Notes: generated by a model not told the origin, from the letters alone. Positions 1 to 11,954 are shown, counted from the stretch's first letter. The stretch: 64,000 bases of DNA from Tupaia tana (GCA_026018925.1 JAKSZU010000009.1:35362082-35426081); one strand, 5' to 3'. Made by a program: numbers and translations.

Positions 1-1432
1 AGTTTTGTATATGGTGTAAAGTAAGGGTTCAACTTTTTGCTTTTGAATTTTTCACAACACTATTTGTTGAGAATATTGTCCTTTTCCCATCCAATAGTCT
101 TGGCATCCTATCAAGGATCATATGAGCATCTATGTAAGAATTTATTTCTGTGTTTTTTATTCTATTATGTTGGTCTAGATTTCTGTCTTTATGCTACCAC
201 TGTAGTTTGATTACTGTACATTTGTAGCACTTTTTTAAATCAGGAAGTTGAATCATCCAAATTTTTCTTCTTTGAAAATGTTGTTTTTCTTATTCAGGAT
301 TCCTTAAGAGTCCATATTAATTTTAGGATAAAGTTTTCTATTTCTACAAAAAATGTCATTGGGATTTTGGTAGGGATTGCATTGAATCTGTAGGTCATTT
401 TGGGTAGCATTGACATTTTAACAATATTAAATCTTTCAATCCATGAACACAGGATACCATTCCATTTACCTGTGTCTTATGTAATTTCTATAAGCAATGT
501 TTTTTTATTTTCAGTGTATAGGTCTTTTCTCCTTGGATAAATTTACTATCTAATATTTCTTATTTTGATAATATTTTATAAATGGAATTGTTTTCCTAAT
601 TTAGTTTTCACTTTGTTGTTTATTAGTGTATAGACATGTAACTTATTTTGGTGCATTGTTTTAATATCTGACAACTCTTTGATTTTTTTAGTTGTAACGC
701 TTTTTTTGTGCACAAAATCTTTTAGAGTTTTCTACGTATTTTATGTGAAAAGAGATCATTTTATTCTTTTCCTATTTTGATGCTTTTTCTTTTTCTTGCC
801 TGATTGCTCTGGCTAGGGCTTCTACTACTATGTTGAATGGATATGAAAGTAGGAATTTTTGTATGCTTCTTTATCTTAAAGGGAAAATGTTCCATCTTTC
901 ACCATGGAATATGATGTTAGCCTTAATAATGTTGAGGTATTTCCCTTCTATTCTCTGTTCAGTTTTTTTTTAAATCATAAAAGAGTGTTGAACGCTACCA
1001 AATGCATATTTTAAAAAATCAATTGAGGTGATTATGTGAATCTTGTCTTTTATTCTCCTCATTGATTTTTATATGTTGAATAATCCTTGCATTCCAGAAA
1101 TAATACCCAATTGGTCATGGGCTATAATTCCTTTAATATGCTGCTGAATTTGGTTTGCTAGCATATTGTTGAGATTTTTTGCTTCAGTATTAATTGGGGA
1201 TAATGGTGTGCAATTTTCTTTTTTTTTGTTTTATGTTTTTGTAGTGTCTTTTTTAGCATTGGGATGATACTACTCCCATAGAATAAGTGAGTAAAACTTC
1301 TCTTCAATAATTTAGAAAAGTTTCAGAAAGATTAGTATTCTTTCTCTTTAAATGTTATTATTATAATGTTTTAAAAAATATTTGTCCGTGCATTTACTTT
1401 TACTAGAGAATTTTATAATTTCACATGGCTTT
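1..1432 (-). mobile_element. L1 ORF2 fragment (reverse transcriptase region), antisense, decayed
   Basis: The complementary strand reads like L1 ORF2. Around 1080-1200 the minus strand encodes a degenerate version of the reverse-transcriptase stretch that surrounds the GMQG-like motif, and 1-480 matches the later ORF2 region. No long open frame survives. A similar ORF2 region recurs at 16.4-17 kb. It is cut by the window edge and by a SINE at 1450. Known for the family: ORF2 encodes endonuclease and reverse transcriptase. This copy is inactive. Confidence 0.85.
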
Positions 1433-1449
1433 AAGTGAACTATATAGAG

Positions 1450-1697
1450 GGGAGCAGCAGTTGGCATAATGGCTATGTCGCTGGACTCCCATGTAGTAGA
1501 CCATGGTTCAAGTCCTGGACCCGGTGGCTTAAACTCACGTCGGGCACGTGTGCATGCGTGCCCAAGATCCCGAGAGGAGAATGGAGGAGAAGGGATTGTG
1601 GCATGGCCAGAAATCACAGAAAGCGGTGATTTCTGGCTTTCTGTCTCTGTGTCTGTCTCTGTCTGGCGAACGCACGCGCCCTATAGCAAAAATCTCT

Positions 1698-1732
<35 letters not shown>

Positions 1733-1758
1733 CTTGCCAGGGCCTTAAAAAGAAAAAG
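1450..1758 (+). mobile_element. SINE-A, nearly full length, with TSD
   Basis: The tRNA-like head (ggctatgtcgctggactccc) is followed by a B-box-like ggttcaagtcc, the family body, a pyrimidine-rich stretch and ctatagcaaaaatctctc with a long A-run. The flanking direct repeat aagtgaactatatagag is identical at 1433-1449 and 1759-1775, so this is a retroposition event into the antisense L1. Between the A-run and the right TSD lies a short segment containing ggccttgccagggcc, which is unusual for the family. Confidence 0.95.
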
Positions 1759-1837
1759 AAGTGAACTATATAGAGTTCTTTCTTTTTTAAAAAATAATTA
1801 TTTTTATTTATTATTATTATTATTATCAATTTTAAAT

Positions 1838-1976
1838 TTGCCACAGGGCATGTGTGCTGACCAGAGAGAGAGACAATGAGGGAAAGTGAGAAAGCAAACT
1901 GCCAGATCTGGGACTTGAACCATGATTGGCCATGTGGTGGTCCAGCACCTTAATCACCATGTCACCTACTGGTCCC
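1838..1976 (-). mobile_element. SINE-A-short, antisense
   Basis: On the minus strand it starts with gggaccagtaggtgacatgg, has a B-box-like ggttcaagtccc, and then passes directly into the terminal pyrimidine-rich segment. The central body of about 110 bp seen in full SINE-A copies is missing. The same junction recurs at 8.35, 12.3, 37.8, 54.8 and 62.8 kb, so this is a subfamily and not a one-off deletion. Confidence 0.85.
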
Positions 1977-1989
1977 TTAGAGCCCTTTC

Positions 1990-2765
1990 TTTTTAACTTG
2001 AACATCTACCTTTTGGGTTTCTTTTAGGGCATTCTAGGTGTAACTCCAAAGAAGTTCTACAGCATTTATCTAAGAATATCTTAATTTCTTCCTAATTTTT
2101 GAACAATTTTCTTTATATACAATTCTCAGCTGGCAGCTTTTCTCTTTTAGCAATATGTATATCATCCCACTGACTCTGGTCTGCAAGGATTCTGCTGAGA
2201 ATTCTGTTTATAATCTTAAAGAGGATATCTTTACGTGATGAGTTGCTTTTCTCTTAATGCTTTCAAGATTCTCTTTGGCTTTTGACACTTTGATTATAGT
2301 ATGTCTTGGTGTGGGTCTTTTTGGTTTTCCTACTTGGAATTCAATGAGTTCTCATATTGGAATATACATATCTTTCCCTATTTGAGAATTTGAAGGTCAT
2401 TATTTCTTCACACAAGCTCTCTGCTTATTTTTCTTTCTTCTCCTTCCTATAATCCCTTAATGCATGTATTGGTTTACTTAATAGTATCCCGTGAGTACTT
2501 TAGGATCCTTTCTTTTTCTTTCTTTTTAAATTCTTTTTTCTTCTCAGACTTGATAATTTCAAGTGACCTGCTTACAAGTTCATTGATTCCTAATTTCTTC
2601 TGCCTATTCAAGTCTGCTACTGAACTCATAATTTCCAATTTGGTTCTTATATTTTTTCAGCCCAATATTTTTTGTTTATAATTTGTATCTCTGTAAATAT
2701 TTTCATTTTGTTTTTATTTCCTTTATTGATTTCCTTTAGTTGTTTGTTTATATTTCCTTTACCTC
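1990..2765 (-). mobile_element. Old L1 or HAL1 ORF1 remnant, antisense
   Basis: The minus strand carries the ORF1 stretch around 2210-2340 that normally encodes the RNA-binding part, with phrases such as acaccaagacatactataat. Frameshifts and stops are frequent. It lies downstream of antisense ORF2 sequence, as expected for an antisense L1, but I cannot tell whether it belongs to the same element or to an ancient HAL1. Confidence 0.6.
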
Positions 2766-2798
2766 TCTGAGCATAGGTATTCTTTCTCTTTTCTTTTG

Positions 2799-2865
2799 AT
2801 TGTTAGAGGGCACATCCACTTGCCAGAGAGAGACAGAGGGACAGAGTGTGATAGAACAGTCATGG
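2799..2865 (-). mobile_element. SINE tail fragment, antisense
   Basis: The stretch gagggcacatccacttgccagagagagacagagggaca has the look of the antisense 3' part of SINE-A. The head is not recognisable, so this is a short remnant. Confidence 0.45.
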
Positions 2866-2879
2866 TCATGGAATTTTGT

Positions 2880-3530
2880 TTTTTTGTAAGGGCCATCTGA
2901 AGCCAGTGAAGACTTAAGTGAGAGGGCAGTGAACACATGATTATATCTTTTCTACTGCTTATGAAACTAATTTGGAGCTGGGGAGCAAATGTGGTAAGAC
3001 AAATTAAATTTTTTAAAAGTCTTTCAGACATTAGTGTTTAGGGATTATAATGGCAATGGTGGTAGATCTGGAGTTGAGAAGGCAGATTTGAGTGCTTTCA
3101 TGAGAAAAAGCAACTAAATTTGATTTTGGTTGTATATGAGAGGAGAAGAGAGATTCAAGGACTTCACTCATTTCTATCTTGCATAACTAGCTGGTTAGTG
3201 ATTCTGTTCAGTAAGAGAGAAAGCACTGGAGGTGGACCAGGTAGGGATGGGTAGGGGGGCTGCTACCATCAGTTCAGTTTTAGAGGTGTTGAGTCTGTAA
3301 GATCAAAGAGCTGTCATGAAGGCAGCTGGTTATATGGGCCTTGATTAAAAAAAAACAAAGTCAATCCTTTGACTAGAACTTTTCTAGTAGAACTACAGAG
3401 AAATGGATATGAATTCAAAAGACACTTTGAAAGTGAAATCAACACAACTTAGAAATGGATTAAATATTGGAATGAGGAAAAGGGAAGTATCAAGAATAAC
3501 TCTTATGTTTCAGACTTATGCAACTGCTTG
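2880..3530 (-). mobile_element. L2 LINE fragment, antisense
   Basis: Degenerate matches to the complement of the ancient L2 reverse-transcriptase region are visible: the segment around agccagtgaagacttaagtg and the segment ending in gcaactgcttggat, in the expected order. The identification is from remembered L2 consensus phrases, and divergence is high. Confidence 0.5.
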
Positions 3531-4473
3531 GATAACCCGGTTGAGTCATTGCTTGGATTAAAAGATTATATATTTGACTGCAGTTTCCTTTGTGCTGTAG
3601 CTCCAAGGAAACTAAGTAGAAAGAGTGTATGAGGGGGAGAAGCTCCAAAATATGCATATGTGATAAAAATGTGTATGCACTCTTAATGTTTTTCAGCATT
3701 AATTGGGCCCAAGAAGGATTCTCAATTACTAATTACTTGTTCCCCCCCCACCACCACTTCTTCAGTTGAATAAGTAATCATTTCTAAGGCAAGCACTTAA
3801 AAATGGAAAGTCATCACTTTGTTAGGAGGTGTTTATATACATCCTTTCAGCACAGATACATATACTGCAGGGGCAATTATGTGATCCAAATTCATTTTAG
3901 TGTGTAATACTTTTCTTTGAATTTCTAGGGCTGTGGTTCTGCTTTATCAAAAGCAAAAGGAAGATCAGTCCTGAAGTTTGGAAATTACTTTGACTAAGCA
4001 CCTGTTACAGCTTTTGCTTCCTCTGTTAGTCTACCATAAGACTTGAGTTATACTCATTAACTTTGCATCACTGGCAATTATACAATGATTCTTCCTTCAT
4101 AATGAAAATCCACTCGGGTTTGCCATGTAGACCATGGAGATAATTAAAGTGGATTAATCAAAGACCCACATGATTAACAGTTTGTGACATAGCTGCAAAT
4201 CTACCATAGGTGTCAGGTGATGACTGCTGGCAGAGATTATGTCTCCAGTATGGCTAACTTTTGAATATCCATGAAAAGAGGTTAAAACATCATACTTTTT
4301 GAAGGGATGTCTTAATGTATATATCTAAGTGGAACCTCTTTTTATGGAATATAATAATTCCCTTAACCCCTAATCTTGTGTCTTCAACAAATTTCAACAT
4401 GACTATTTCCTCCAGTGTCCTTTTTACAAATGTGGACAGAAATCTGACAAGGTCCTTTAACAAGTCATATTTG

Positions 4474-4475
<2 letters not shown>
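3531..4475. other. Unassigned sequence; possible conserved non-coding block at 3990-4260
   Basis: I see no SINE, L1 or L2 match. The part 3990-4260 looks free of repeats and holds clustered homeodomain-type ATTA motifs plus ggattaatcaaag (4151-4163), which combines an ATTA core with a TCF/LEF-like atcaaag. No exon structure was recognised. Confidence 0.4.

Positions 4476-4511
<36 letters not shown>
4476..4511. repeat. (GT)n microsatellite
   Basis: Pure alternating gt for 36 bases. Confidence 0.98.
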
Positions 4512-4512
<1 letters not shown>

Positions 4513-5083
4513 GGTAGGGAGTATGGTCATTTAGAGGATTTGAATAGAAGAAGGTGGAACAGCTGACTAAGGTGACTTTGCTTTCATCTTAGTATAGTCC
4601 CTTTACTTGGTAGCATTCCAGACCTACAAAGAGCCTCTCGTAGGACTTTGAACCCATTTTTGTAAGGTAGTAACCATTTTATAACTCAAACCTGAGAAAT
4701 GACTACTACAACCTTGGGAGACTAGCACATATCAGTGATTGCTTAGAGAGAATGTCTGATATCACTGGATTTTTGTGATATGCCTGGGATTAAGTTTTGT
4801 TGTCTTTCTGAAAATGTGCCAGTAGAATTAAAGTATCCAAGAAATTTGATTTTTGGGAATGGGCTGGGTATCTTTGATTAGGAACATGATATTCTGACAA
4901 AATAACAAGTAATTATATTTGCATCTATCCAAAAAAGGAATTTGGCATGATGTATACCACTGCCAATTTATCCCTGACTCTGTCAATTTATTCCTGACCT
5001 CTGTCTCATCTCTGAGGTTCATCCCATTTCGTTCCATCCCTTTTATTCACTATGTTCCTCATCCTATTCCTGATACCTACCTC
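4512..5083. other. Unassigned sequence
   Basis: No repeat family, exon or RNA gene could be recognised. The stretch 4960-5080 contains a loose internal repetition of tccctgactctgtcaattta-like words. Confidence 0.4.
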
Positions 5084-5096
5084 AGAAACTGTTTTC

Positions 5097-5361
5097 GGGA
5101 CCAGCAATTAGTGTAATGGCTATGTTGCTGAACTCCCACGTAGTTGACTGTGGTTTGAGTCTTGGACCCGGTGGCTTGAACTCATGCCGGGCGCGTGTGC
5201 ATGGGTGCCCAAGATCCCGAGGAGAATGGATGAGAAAGGATTGCGGCGTAGTCATCCCCCCTGGGGGGTGATTTCTCGCTTTCTGTCTCTCTATCTCTCT
5301 CTGGCTTTCTGGTGAGCACACACGCCCTATAGCAAAAACCTCTCAAAAAAAAAAAAAAGAG
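5097..5361 (+). mobile_element. SINE-A, full length, with TSD
   Basis: It starts gggaccagcaattagtgtaa, has a B-box-like ggtttgagtc, the GC-rich body with a palindromic cccccctggggggtg, and ends ctatagcaaaaacctctc plus an A-tail. The TSD agaaactgttttc is exact at 5084-5096 and 5362-5374. Confidence 0.96.
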
Positions 5362-5559
5362 AGAAACTGTTTTCATTAGGTGTTCTAGGTTACCTGTTTC
5401 ATCTGTGGTTTCTTTATCCTGGCAATCTTTCAGGAAAAATGTAGTCTCAGGCCTAACCTTTATCTTTTCTCCTCCACTATTTGGTTTGTCTGGCCCAGAG
5501 ACAATTGTCCTTTCTAAATTTCTGCAGCCAGGAACAGTTAGAAACACCTTTATGAATTA

Positions 5560-5890
5560 AGTAAAATGATAAACTCATATTTAAAATAATATAGGAGACT
5601 ATGAAGAAAAAATAAAAGTCACCCATAGCCTACCACCCAGGGACAATCATTGTTTATACCTGGTGAACATTCTTCAGTCCAGTATTAAATATAAAGATGA
5701 ATGGAATTTTATACACATGAGATTACACAAACATGCCATATTATAACTTGTCTTTATACCTAAAATATTGAGGACATCTTTTCATGTCAATATATAGAGT
5801 TGTACAATTATTTTAATGGTTGTGTGGTGGTTCATTGTGTATATCAATATCATTTAATTAAGTTGACAATTTAAACAAGACAAAAATTTG
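5560..5890 (-). mobile_element. Old L1 (L1M-type) 3' region, antisense
   Basis: The order of phrases (acccatagcctaccacccagggacaa, then a segment like tggaattttatacacatgag, then ttgtacaattattttaatgg) matches the remembered antisense 3' region of ancient mammalian L1M elements. Identity is low. Confidence 0.55.
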
Positions 5891-6389
5891 AAGTAGGCAA
5901 AACATCTTTGCTATTCTCTTTTTTTTCCTTTTCCCCTTTTTATTCCTTCTTTCATTCTAGCTGTGCCACATTCTCTCTAAGTGAAGGAAAACTTAAGAAT
6001 TCACTCACTAGGACTGTCTGTATGTTTATAGAGATCTCTTGTAGCCTGAAAAATAGGTAGACCCAAAAGGAGAAATTTCTTTTTTTTTCCCCCCCAAAGG
6101 AAGAATTTCTAATGATGTCTTTCAGATAGGTAGAAGATACTGTTCAGCGTTCACTTTTCTTTTTCATTTTCCTTCCATGGGCAACTTTTGGAATGACTTA
6201 TCTTTATGCTGCTCTCCTCTTTTGAAAAAAAAAAAAATGCTTCCTATTTCTTCGTTTCCCCACCTGAAATTGTATTCTCAAAGTTTACCAGTGATTTTCT
6301 GGTCACTAGAGTCAAAGTTATCTTTTATTCCTCCCCTGTATGCCATGTCACAAGGATTAGCCTCTCCTTAGAACCCTTTCCTTGTAGAT
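5891..6389. other. Unassigned pyrimidine-rich sequence
   Basis: T- and C-rich DNA with several homopolymer runs (6070-6090, 6226-6238). Short open frames here are compositional. It may be an unrecognised extension of the L2 copy that follows. Confidence 0.35.
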
Positions 6390-6690
6390 GTGTGCCCCTA
6401 CATTTCCGATTACACATCCTTGTTCCCTTTGATGGTTTTTCTTTCTCCTTTTTTACCGTGGGGAACCTAGAGACTCAGTCTTTGACTTTTTGTTCTTTTA
6501 TCTTTACTCTGTCTTTTTTTCTTTTTCCCTTAAACTATGCTCTTCTCAAACTTCCCTGTGTCTGTCAAAGGTGACACCATTCTTTAAATCACTCAGACCT
6601 AAGAGTTTGAAGTTATCTTTGACTCAACTTTCCCCTCCTAATCCAACCAGTTCACACATCCTGTCATCTATTTCTTTTAAATAACCTCTT
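6390..6690 (+). mobile_element. L2 LINE fragment
   Basis: The run from ggtgacaccattctttaaat through gaagttatctttgactcaac to ccaaccagttcacacatcct follows the plus-strand L2 sequence that normally encodes part of the reverse transcriptase. It is degenerate, and no open frame is preserved. Confidence 0.55.
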
Positions 6691-7245
6691 AGGTACTTTC
6701 ATACATTGTAAACTGGTACAACCTTTTCAGAAGGCACTTAGATACTATCCATTAAAATTAAAATGCATATGTACTCTGACCTAGCAATTCCAATTCTATA
6801 AAACTATGCTATGGGAATACTAAAGTGTGCCAACATATGTGAAGAAGCATGTTCTTTACAGCACTATTTATAATAACAAAAACAAAACTACCTATAAGGC
6901 AACAGAGAACTGCTTGATGGTACAACCATTCTATGGTATATGGCTATTCATAAGGATGAGGTTTGATTATAAGTAGTGATAGCGAAAGATGCCTATGGCA
7001 TATTGTTAAGATAAAAATGTTAATTATAAGCTAGCATATATAACATGATCCCATTTTCTATACACACCTATGAACAGATAACACATTCACACACATATGT
7101 AGAAAAAAAAGACTGAATATGTACCAAACTGTTTAAGATAACTACCCATAGGAAGAAGGATTTGGACAGAGGGTGAAGTCTGTTTTACTTTCTTTATTTA
7201 TACAATTATAAAGTGTTTGGATGTTTTAAAAGGATGCATACATTC
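6691..7245 (+). mobile_element. Old L1 (L1M-type) ORF2 3' end plus 3'UTR
   Basis: The plus strand shows the classic ORF2 C-terminal stretch: ttgtaaactggtacaacctt, ctgacctagcaattccaatt, ttacagcactatttataata, then attgttaagataaaaatg. This order is typical of L1M elements. Stops and indels are frequent. Confidence 0.85.
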
Positions 7246-8350
7246 CTTTTATAACAATTCATATTTTTTTTCCTAATTTCTGTTTATTCTGACTCAACTC
7301 TAGTTTAAATCACATGATACCTATATGCCCACAGCAACCTCCTCAAGGCCTGCTATCAACTCCAGCTACTTTACTAGCCCTCTGACATTGTACTTTGAGA
7401 ACTGCTTTGAAAAGAGGAAAATATCTACCCTGGCTATTCCCAGAGTCTTAGATTCAAAGGAATAATGCATATGGGTGAGCTTTGAAAAACTGTTAAGCAC
7501 AATGTTGACATAAGGCACCACATCTAACAGTGACTGGATGTATACCCTATGGCCTGAGAACTGGGTAAGGTCTTGGAGATCATGCAAATAACACTACTGA
7601 GATAACAGAACTAAAGCCCTAAGTATGAGACACTGGATGAGCCAAGTTATCCAAAGTAGTTTTTCTGGGGTTCTTCAGTGTTAAGGTATAAGCCCCCCTA
7701 AACTCTCTTTACAATTCACATCACTTTTGATTTTAACTAGATCAGCCAGTAGAGCAGCCTTCTAAAGCAATTCATCTTTGCAATGATAAACAATGCAAGC
7801 AGTTTGTTAGAACTCAGCTATTAGACTCACACTTGTTTGTAAGCCTAATTGATACTGTTAACATTCCAAGGACAAGGAAGCCTACAAAATAATGTGGGCA
7901 CAGAGCTAGAAATGTGTTCTAAATATTTAGAAGTGTATCAATTTCCCTTTAAATGAGCTACTTTAATAAAAGCATATGGTCTGCCTAATGAAAAATCTCA
8001 TTACTTGCATTGAGCTGTAGCAAAGCAATTGCATCTAGCATATAAATGGAGCAGGTATAAAATGTGTTTACTGCTTCCTCCATCACTTATTGTATCTATG
8101 AAGACATCAAAATATTTGTATCAATATTATTTTCACTTCATGCCCCAAAATTGAAGAATAACTAGGAGAGCTATTATAATGTTATAGTGTATAACTTTTA
8201 TTATTTCTTTGAATCCTTTGGCAACCTTGTCACAAGCTTCTGTTTCAAGTGACCATTGTATAGCTATTGGACTTTGCAGTGTGGTGTGGTTATTATATGC
8301 TAATGACTGAAACAATGGACCTGAGGTCAAAAAATGGCCCCCAAAGAGTT
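7246..8350. other. Unassigned sequence; possible conserved block at 7680-8100
   Basis: No repeat was recognised. The segment 7740-8060 is AT-rich, lacks SINE or LINE phrases and contains several homeodomain-like taat words. Conservation cannot be judged from one genome. Confidence 0.35.
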
Positions 8351-8479
8351 TCAGGGGCATGGTAGTTAAGGCCCTGGACTCTCACATAGTTGACCATGGT
8401 TCAAGTCCTGGACCTGGCAGCTTGCTTTCTCACTTTCCCTTTCTCTCTCTGGTGAGCATACATGCTCTGTAGCAAATTT
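8351..8479 (+). mobile_element. SINE-A-short, 5' truncated
   Basis: Begins at ggcatggtagttaaggccct, keeps a B-box-like ggttcaagtcc and the direct junction ggcagcttgctttctcact that marks the short form, and ends at the tail word gtagcaaattt. Confidence 0.85.
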
Positions 8480-8523
8480 AATGATGATGATGATGATGAT
8501 GATGATGATAATAATAATAATAA
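8480..8523. repeat. (ATG)n then (ATA)n microsatellite in SINE tail
   Basis: About nine atg units followed by about five ata units directly at the 3' end of the SINE. It probably expanded from the original A-tail. Confidence 0.95.
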
Positions 8524-8525
8524 AA

Positions 8526-9180
8526 TTTCAAAATCTGTCAGCCACTCTCATTCCCACATCTTGGGCCAAGAATTTGAGGAGGGATAAGGACATTCAATAA
8601 TTTTTTTTTCTTACTATGAACTTGTAAGTGATGGTCATTATGGATATAGAGGTAGACAAAACACTCAAGCTCTTACAGTCTACCAGGTGCTTTGAGTATT
8701 TCTGTCCAAGGAATATACTAATGTTTGTTGCAGTTGGCAACTGAAGTGAGGGGACAGAAAGACCCATAGTGCATTCTGTACTACAATATAAATTCCAGAC
8801 AATAATTAAGGAAGGCAACAGATTATAAAATAGAATTTATATTTATGGGTGAGCCACATTCTATTTTAAAATTGTCAATACCACTACTATGACAAGTTTG
8901 TATGTATTTCAGAATATGTACTATTTTTTGGTGTTAGTAATGTAGAGGAAAGGCATATTTTCTTAAGGCTTCACAGTCCTTAAAATAGAGATCTTCTGGA
9001 AATAACCCAGCATGTTTCACATTTCATAAGCAAAACATATATTTTATGTGATGGAGTAATATTTTAAATAATTAATCAGTGTGATCTAACCCACTCTTTT
9101 TCACAAACACACAATTATGCTCCTCAGCTCAACATACATTGTGGTCTGTAATTCATGCAATCTAATTGGGACTTTTGTTC
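8526..9180. other. Unassigned sequence
   Basis: No recognisable repeat, exon or RNA gene. Confidence 0.35.
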
Positions 9181-9184
9181 CTGG

Positions 9185-9300
9185 GTATTTGCTATTCACT
9201 TTAACAAGGTTTTATTGATTTCTACTATGTCCCACAGACACTGTTCTAGGCACTAACTGATTACAAGGATAAAGAAAACACAATCTTTTCTCTCTTTGTT
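9185..9300 (-). mobile_element. L2 3' end fragment, antisense
   Basis: Phrases ttattgatttctactatgtc and cagacactgttctaggcact match the complement of the L2 3' end. Confidence 0.65.
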
Positions 9301-9505
9301 CTTAGTTTCATCAGTTTAATTTGTAAGGTCAGTGTCTAAAAATCCAGAATGTGCCCTCAGATTATCCTTATGCTAATGAGAAAAAGTATCTACATTTTGG
9401 GAAAGTAGGGAAATGTCAATAAGGAGGTTGGTATAACAAAGGCCAAGTAATAACTAGGGGCTGACTTATATATTTATTTATTTGTTTATTTACTTATTTT
9501 TTTTT

Positions 9506-9770
9506 CTCAGAAATGTTTGCTATGGGGTGCATGCACACACTGGAGACACAGAGACAGAGAGATAGAAAGTGAGAAATCATCCCCCCATGGTGGGGGGAGA
9601 TGGCCATGCTGCAGTCTCTTCTCCATTCTTCTCTCAGGATTTTGGGGATGCATGCAGCCATGCATACACATGCACTCGGCATGAGTTTCAAGCCACCAGT
9701 TCTGGGACTTGAACCACATTCGGTCATGTGGGAGTCCGGTGCCTTAACTGCTAGGTCTCCTACTGGCCCT
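9506..9770 (-). mobile_element. SINE-A, antisense
   Basis: Reads antisense from a T-run and gctatggggtgcatgcacac through the palindromic ccccccatggtggggggag to the head complement cctactggccct. The B-box complement is gggacttgaacc. No clean TSD was found. Confidence 0.9.
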
Positions 9771-10768
9771 GACCAGGAGCTTATTTAATAAGCCATGGAA
9801 GTTAGAGACTGATCCATTTGAAATAAATCTCCAACTGTCTTAAGTTTTCTAAGTTACTTTCTATTGTATCTCATATTTTTAAAAGGCAAAACTCGTTTGT
9901 ACCTTGCTTAAGAAAGTGAAGTAACTTAAATGACCTAAGGATATGTATTATGAAAAACAATAACAACTAAATTAATGAAGTAACAGTTTGAAAGCATCTT
10001 GTTTACATTTATTACCTTATTATTTCACTAGAAGACATCAATAACCTTTTAAAATATCACCTAGGGAATGACAGAGCTACTGAATTTGGATCCAACAAGT
10101 GACATATTTTAAGGTAGTAGATGATGAGTTCCACAGCAATAAAATGTCAAGGTGCCCGTGGGCATTGATGAGTTTCTGGGTGATTACACTATAAAACCGT
10201 ATTTCAAAATGTCACCTGTCTTTGCATGTGGTTCAAAGGTTTGCAAAGCATGTATTGTGTCCCAGATGGAGGCCACCAGCTCATAGTACGTGCCAGGGCC
10301 ACCCAATGACAACTGTCAGCTTCTGCCTTATTGAACCAAGGACACAAAAAATTTTCTTAAGCAGCAACTGTTTTACCAGAGAATCTTGAGAACCCAAAGA
10401 AGCTCTGCTAATATATTGAGAAAGCCCCCAATTAATTCAATATAAAAGATGGTGTAATAAATCTACTTATTATTTTGCTTATTCAAGTGGGTGTTTTAGG
10501 AATTGTAAATGCTGCCAAGAACAGAACTGACATGCCCCATTGACCCTCAGTCAATATAGAATGTATAGAATCTCTGGATTTTGAGGTTTACATTACATTG
10601 TGAATTTGGTAAGTAAATATATTCTAGAAGTTCTATAAAATAAATTTAAAGTTGTGGGGTAACAAATTTATACAAATATGTAGTGCACAGGTGTAGTGAT
10701 GATATTTATTAAGATTTTTAGATAGCATGGGGAAATGCTTAGAATAAATGAATAAAACCAGACAGTAG
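9771..10768. other. Unassigned sequence
   Basis: Nothing identifiable except a possible MIR-like word string near 10040-10115 (cacctagggaatgacagagctactgaattt). The stretch 10140-10430 has no repeat phrases and somewhat higher GC than its surroundings. Confidence 0.35.
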
Positions 10769-11026
10769 TGGGCCCATCAGGTGTTGTAGTGGTTAATGTT
10801 TTGGACTACCATGTGCCTGACCATAGTTGAGTCCTGGACCTGGCGACTTGAAACTCATGCCAGGTATGTGCTGTCTCTGAGCTCAAAATCCCAGGAGGAG
10901 AATGGAGGAGAAGGGATTGCAGCATGGCTATCCTTCTGGAAGGGTGATTTCTCACTTTCCCTCTCTGTCTCTCACGGTGAGCACATGTACCCTACAGCAA
11001 AAACTTAAAAAAAAAAAACAAAACCC
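10769..11026 (+). mobile_element. SINE-A
   Basis: Head tgggcccatcaggtgttgta, gtggttaatgttttggacta, body with ggaggagaatggaggagaag, and end gtaccctacagcaaaaactt with an A-rich tail. It is more diverged than the 24.8-kb copy. Confidence 0.9.
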
Positions 11027-11029
11027 AGT

Positions 11030-11345
11030 TGTAGTATATATTCAAGATGATCTGAACTATGAGGTGACAGACAGGAGACAAAAAAAAATTAATGGAAAGA
11101 AGCATGTCAAAATTTTTTATGGAGGTTTCCTTTATGAAGTTGATATGAGTGATTTATTTTTCATATTTCATGTGCTTTTCAAATATTCCATAACGAATAT
11201 GTGGTTTAAAAATAATATAAATACATACTATTTGCTAAAATTGAGCAATATAGGAAAACACAATAAAGTAAAAAAACACCCTTAACCCCACTGTCACAAT
11301 AAAATCATTGTCAGTTTCTTGATGTATATCTAAATAAATCTTATT
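11030..11345 (-). mobile_element. Old L1M-type 3' fragment, antisense (tentative)
   Basis: The part 11220-11330 (caccctta then ccccactgtcacaataaaat) resembles the region at 5.6 kb assigned to antisense L1M. The left part is unassigned. Confidence 0.4.
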
Positions 11346-11585
11346 TTTCCAGTTGTGGCTATAGGGTGAATGCGTTCACCAGAAAAAGAAAAAGAGAGGG
11401 AAAGTGAGAAATCACCCCCCAGGAGGGATGGACACACCACAGACTCTTCTCCTCCATTGTCCTCTTGGGATTTTGGGCATGCATACACATGTACCTGGAG
11501 TGATTGTCAAGCATCTGGGTTCAGGACTCAAACTGTGGAGTCAGCCAGTGGGGTCCAGCACCTTAAACTCATTTCCTGCTGTCCT
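11346..11585 (-). mobile_element. SINE-A, antisense, diverged
   Basis: Antisense tail tggctatagggtgaatgcgt, purine tract, accccccaggagggatgg, and head complement ending tcatttcctgctgtcct. A deletion in the tRNA-like region removed part of the B-box. Confidence 0.85.
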
Positions 11586-11659
11586 AATTTTAAAAAATGT
11601 AGTATTCAGGTTAATTAACTCAACAAATAATTTGAAAATAACACTATATGTTCTGTTTT

Positions 11660-11940
11660 TAATTAATTAATTCATTTATTTAATTATTTTTGGAGAGGTT
11701 TTTGCTATAGGGCGCGTGTGCTCGCCAGACAGAGACAGAGACAGAGAGACAGAAAGCGAGAAATCACCCCCCAGGGGGAATGGCAACACCACAATTCCTT
11801 CTCCTCCCTTCTCCTCTCAGGATCTTGGGCACGCACACACACGCGCCCAGCGTGGGTTTAAGCCACCAGGTCCAGACTTGAACCACTGTCGACTACATGG
11901 GAGTTCAGCGACATAGCCATTGCGCAAACTGCTGGTCCCC
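11660..11940 (-). mobile_element. SINE-A, antisense, with TSD
   Basis: Antisense from the T-rich tail and tggagaggtttttgctatag to aactgctggtccc. The TSD is atatgttctgtttt at 11646-11659 and atgtgttctgtttt at 11941-11954, with one mismatch. Confidence 0.94.
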
Positions 11941-11954
11941 ATGTGTTCTGTTTT

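Noticed and set aside
1348..1879. Overlapping open frames of 64-136 codons on both strands
   Set aside because: They read through the SINE body and its A-run. The same frames recur in every SINE copy (for example near 5.2, 24.8, 52.1, 60.2, 63.4 kb), so they are compositional shadows.
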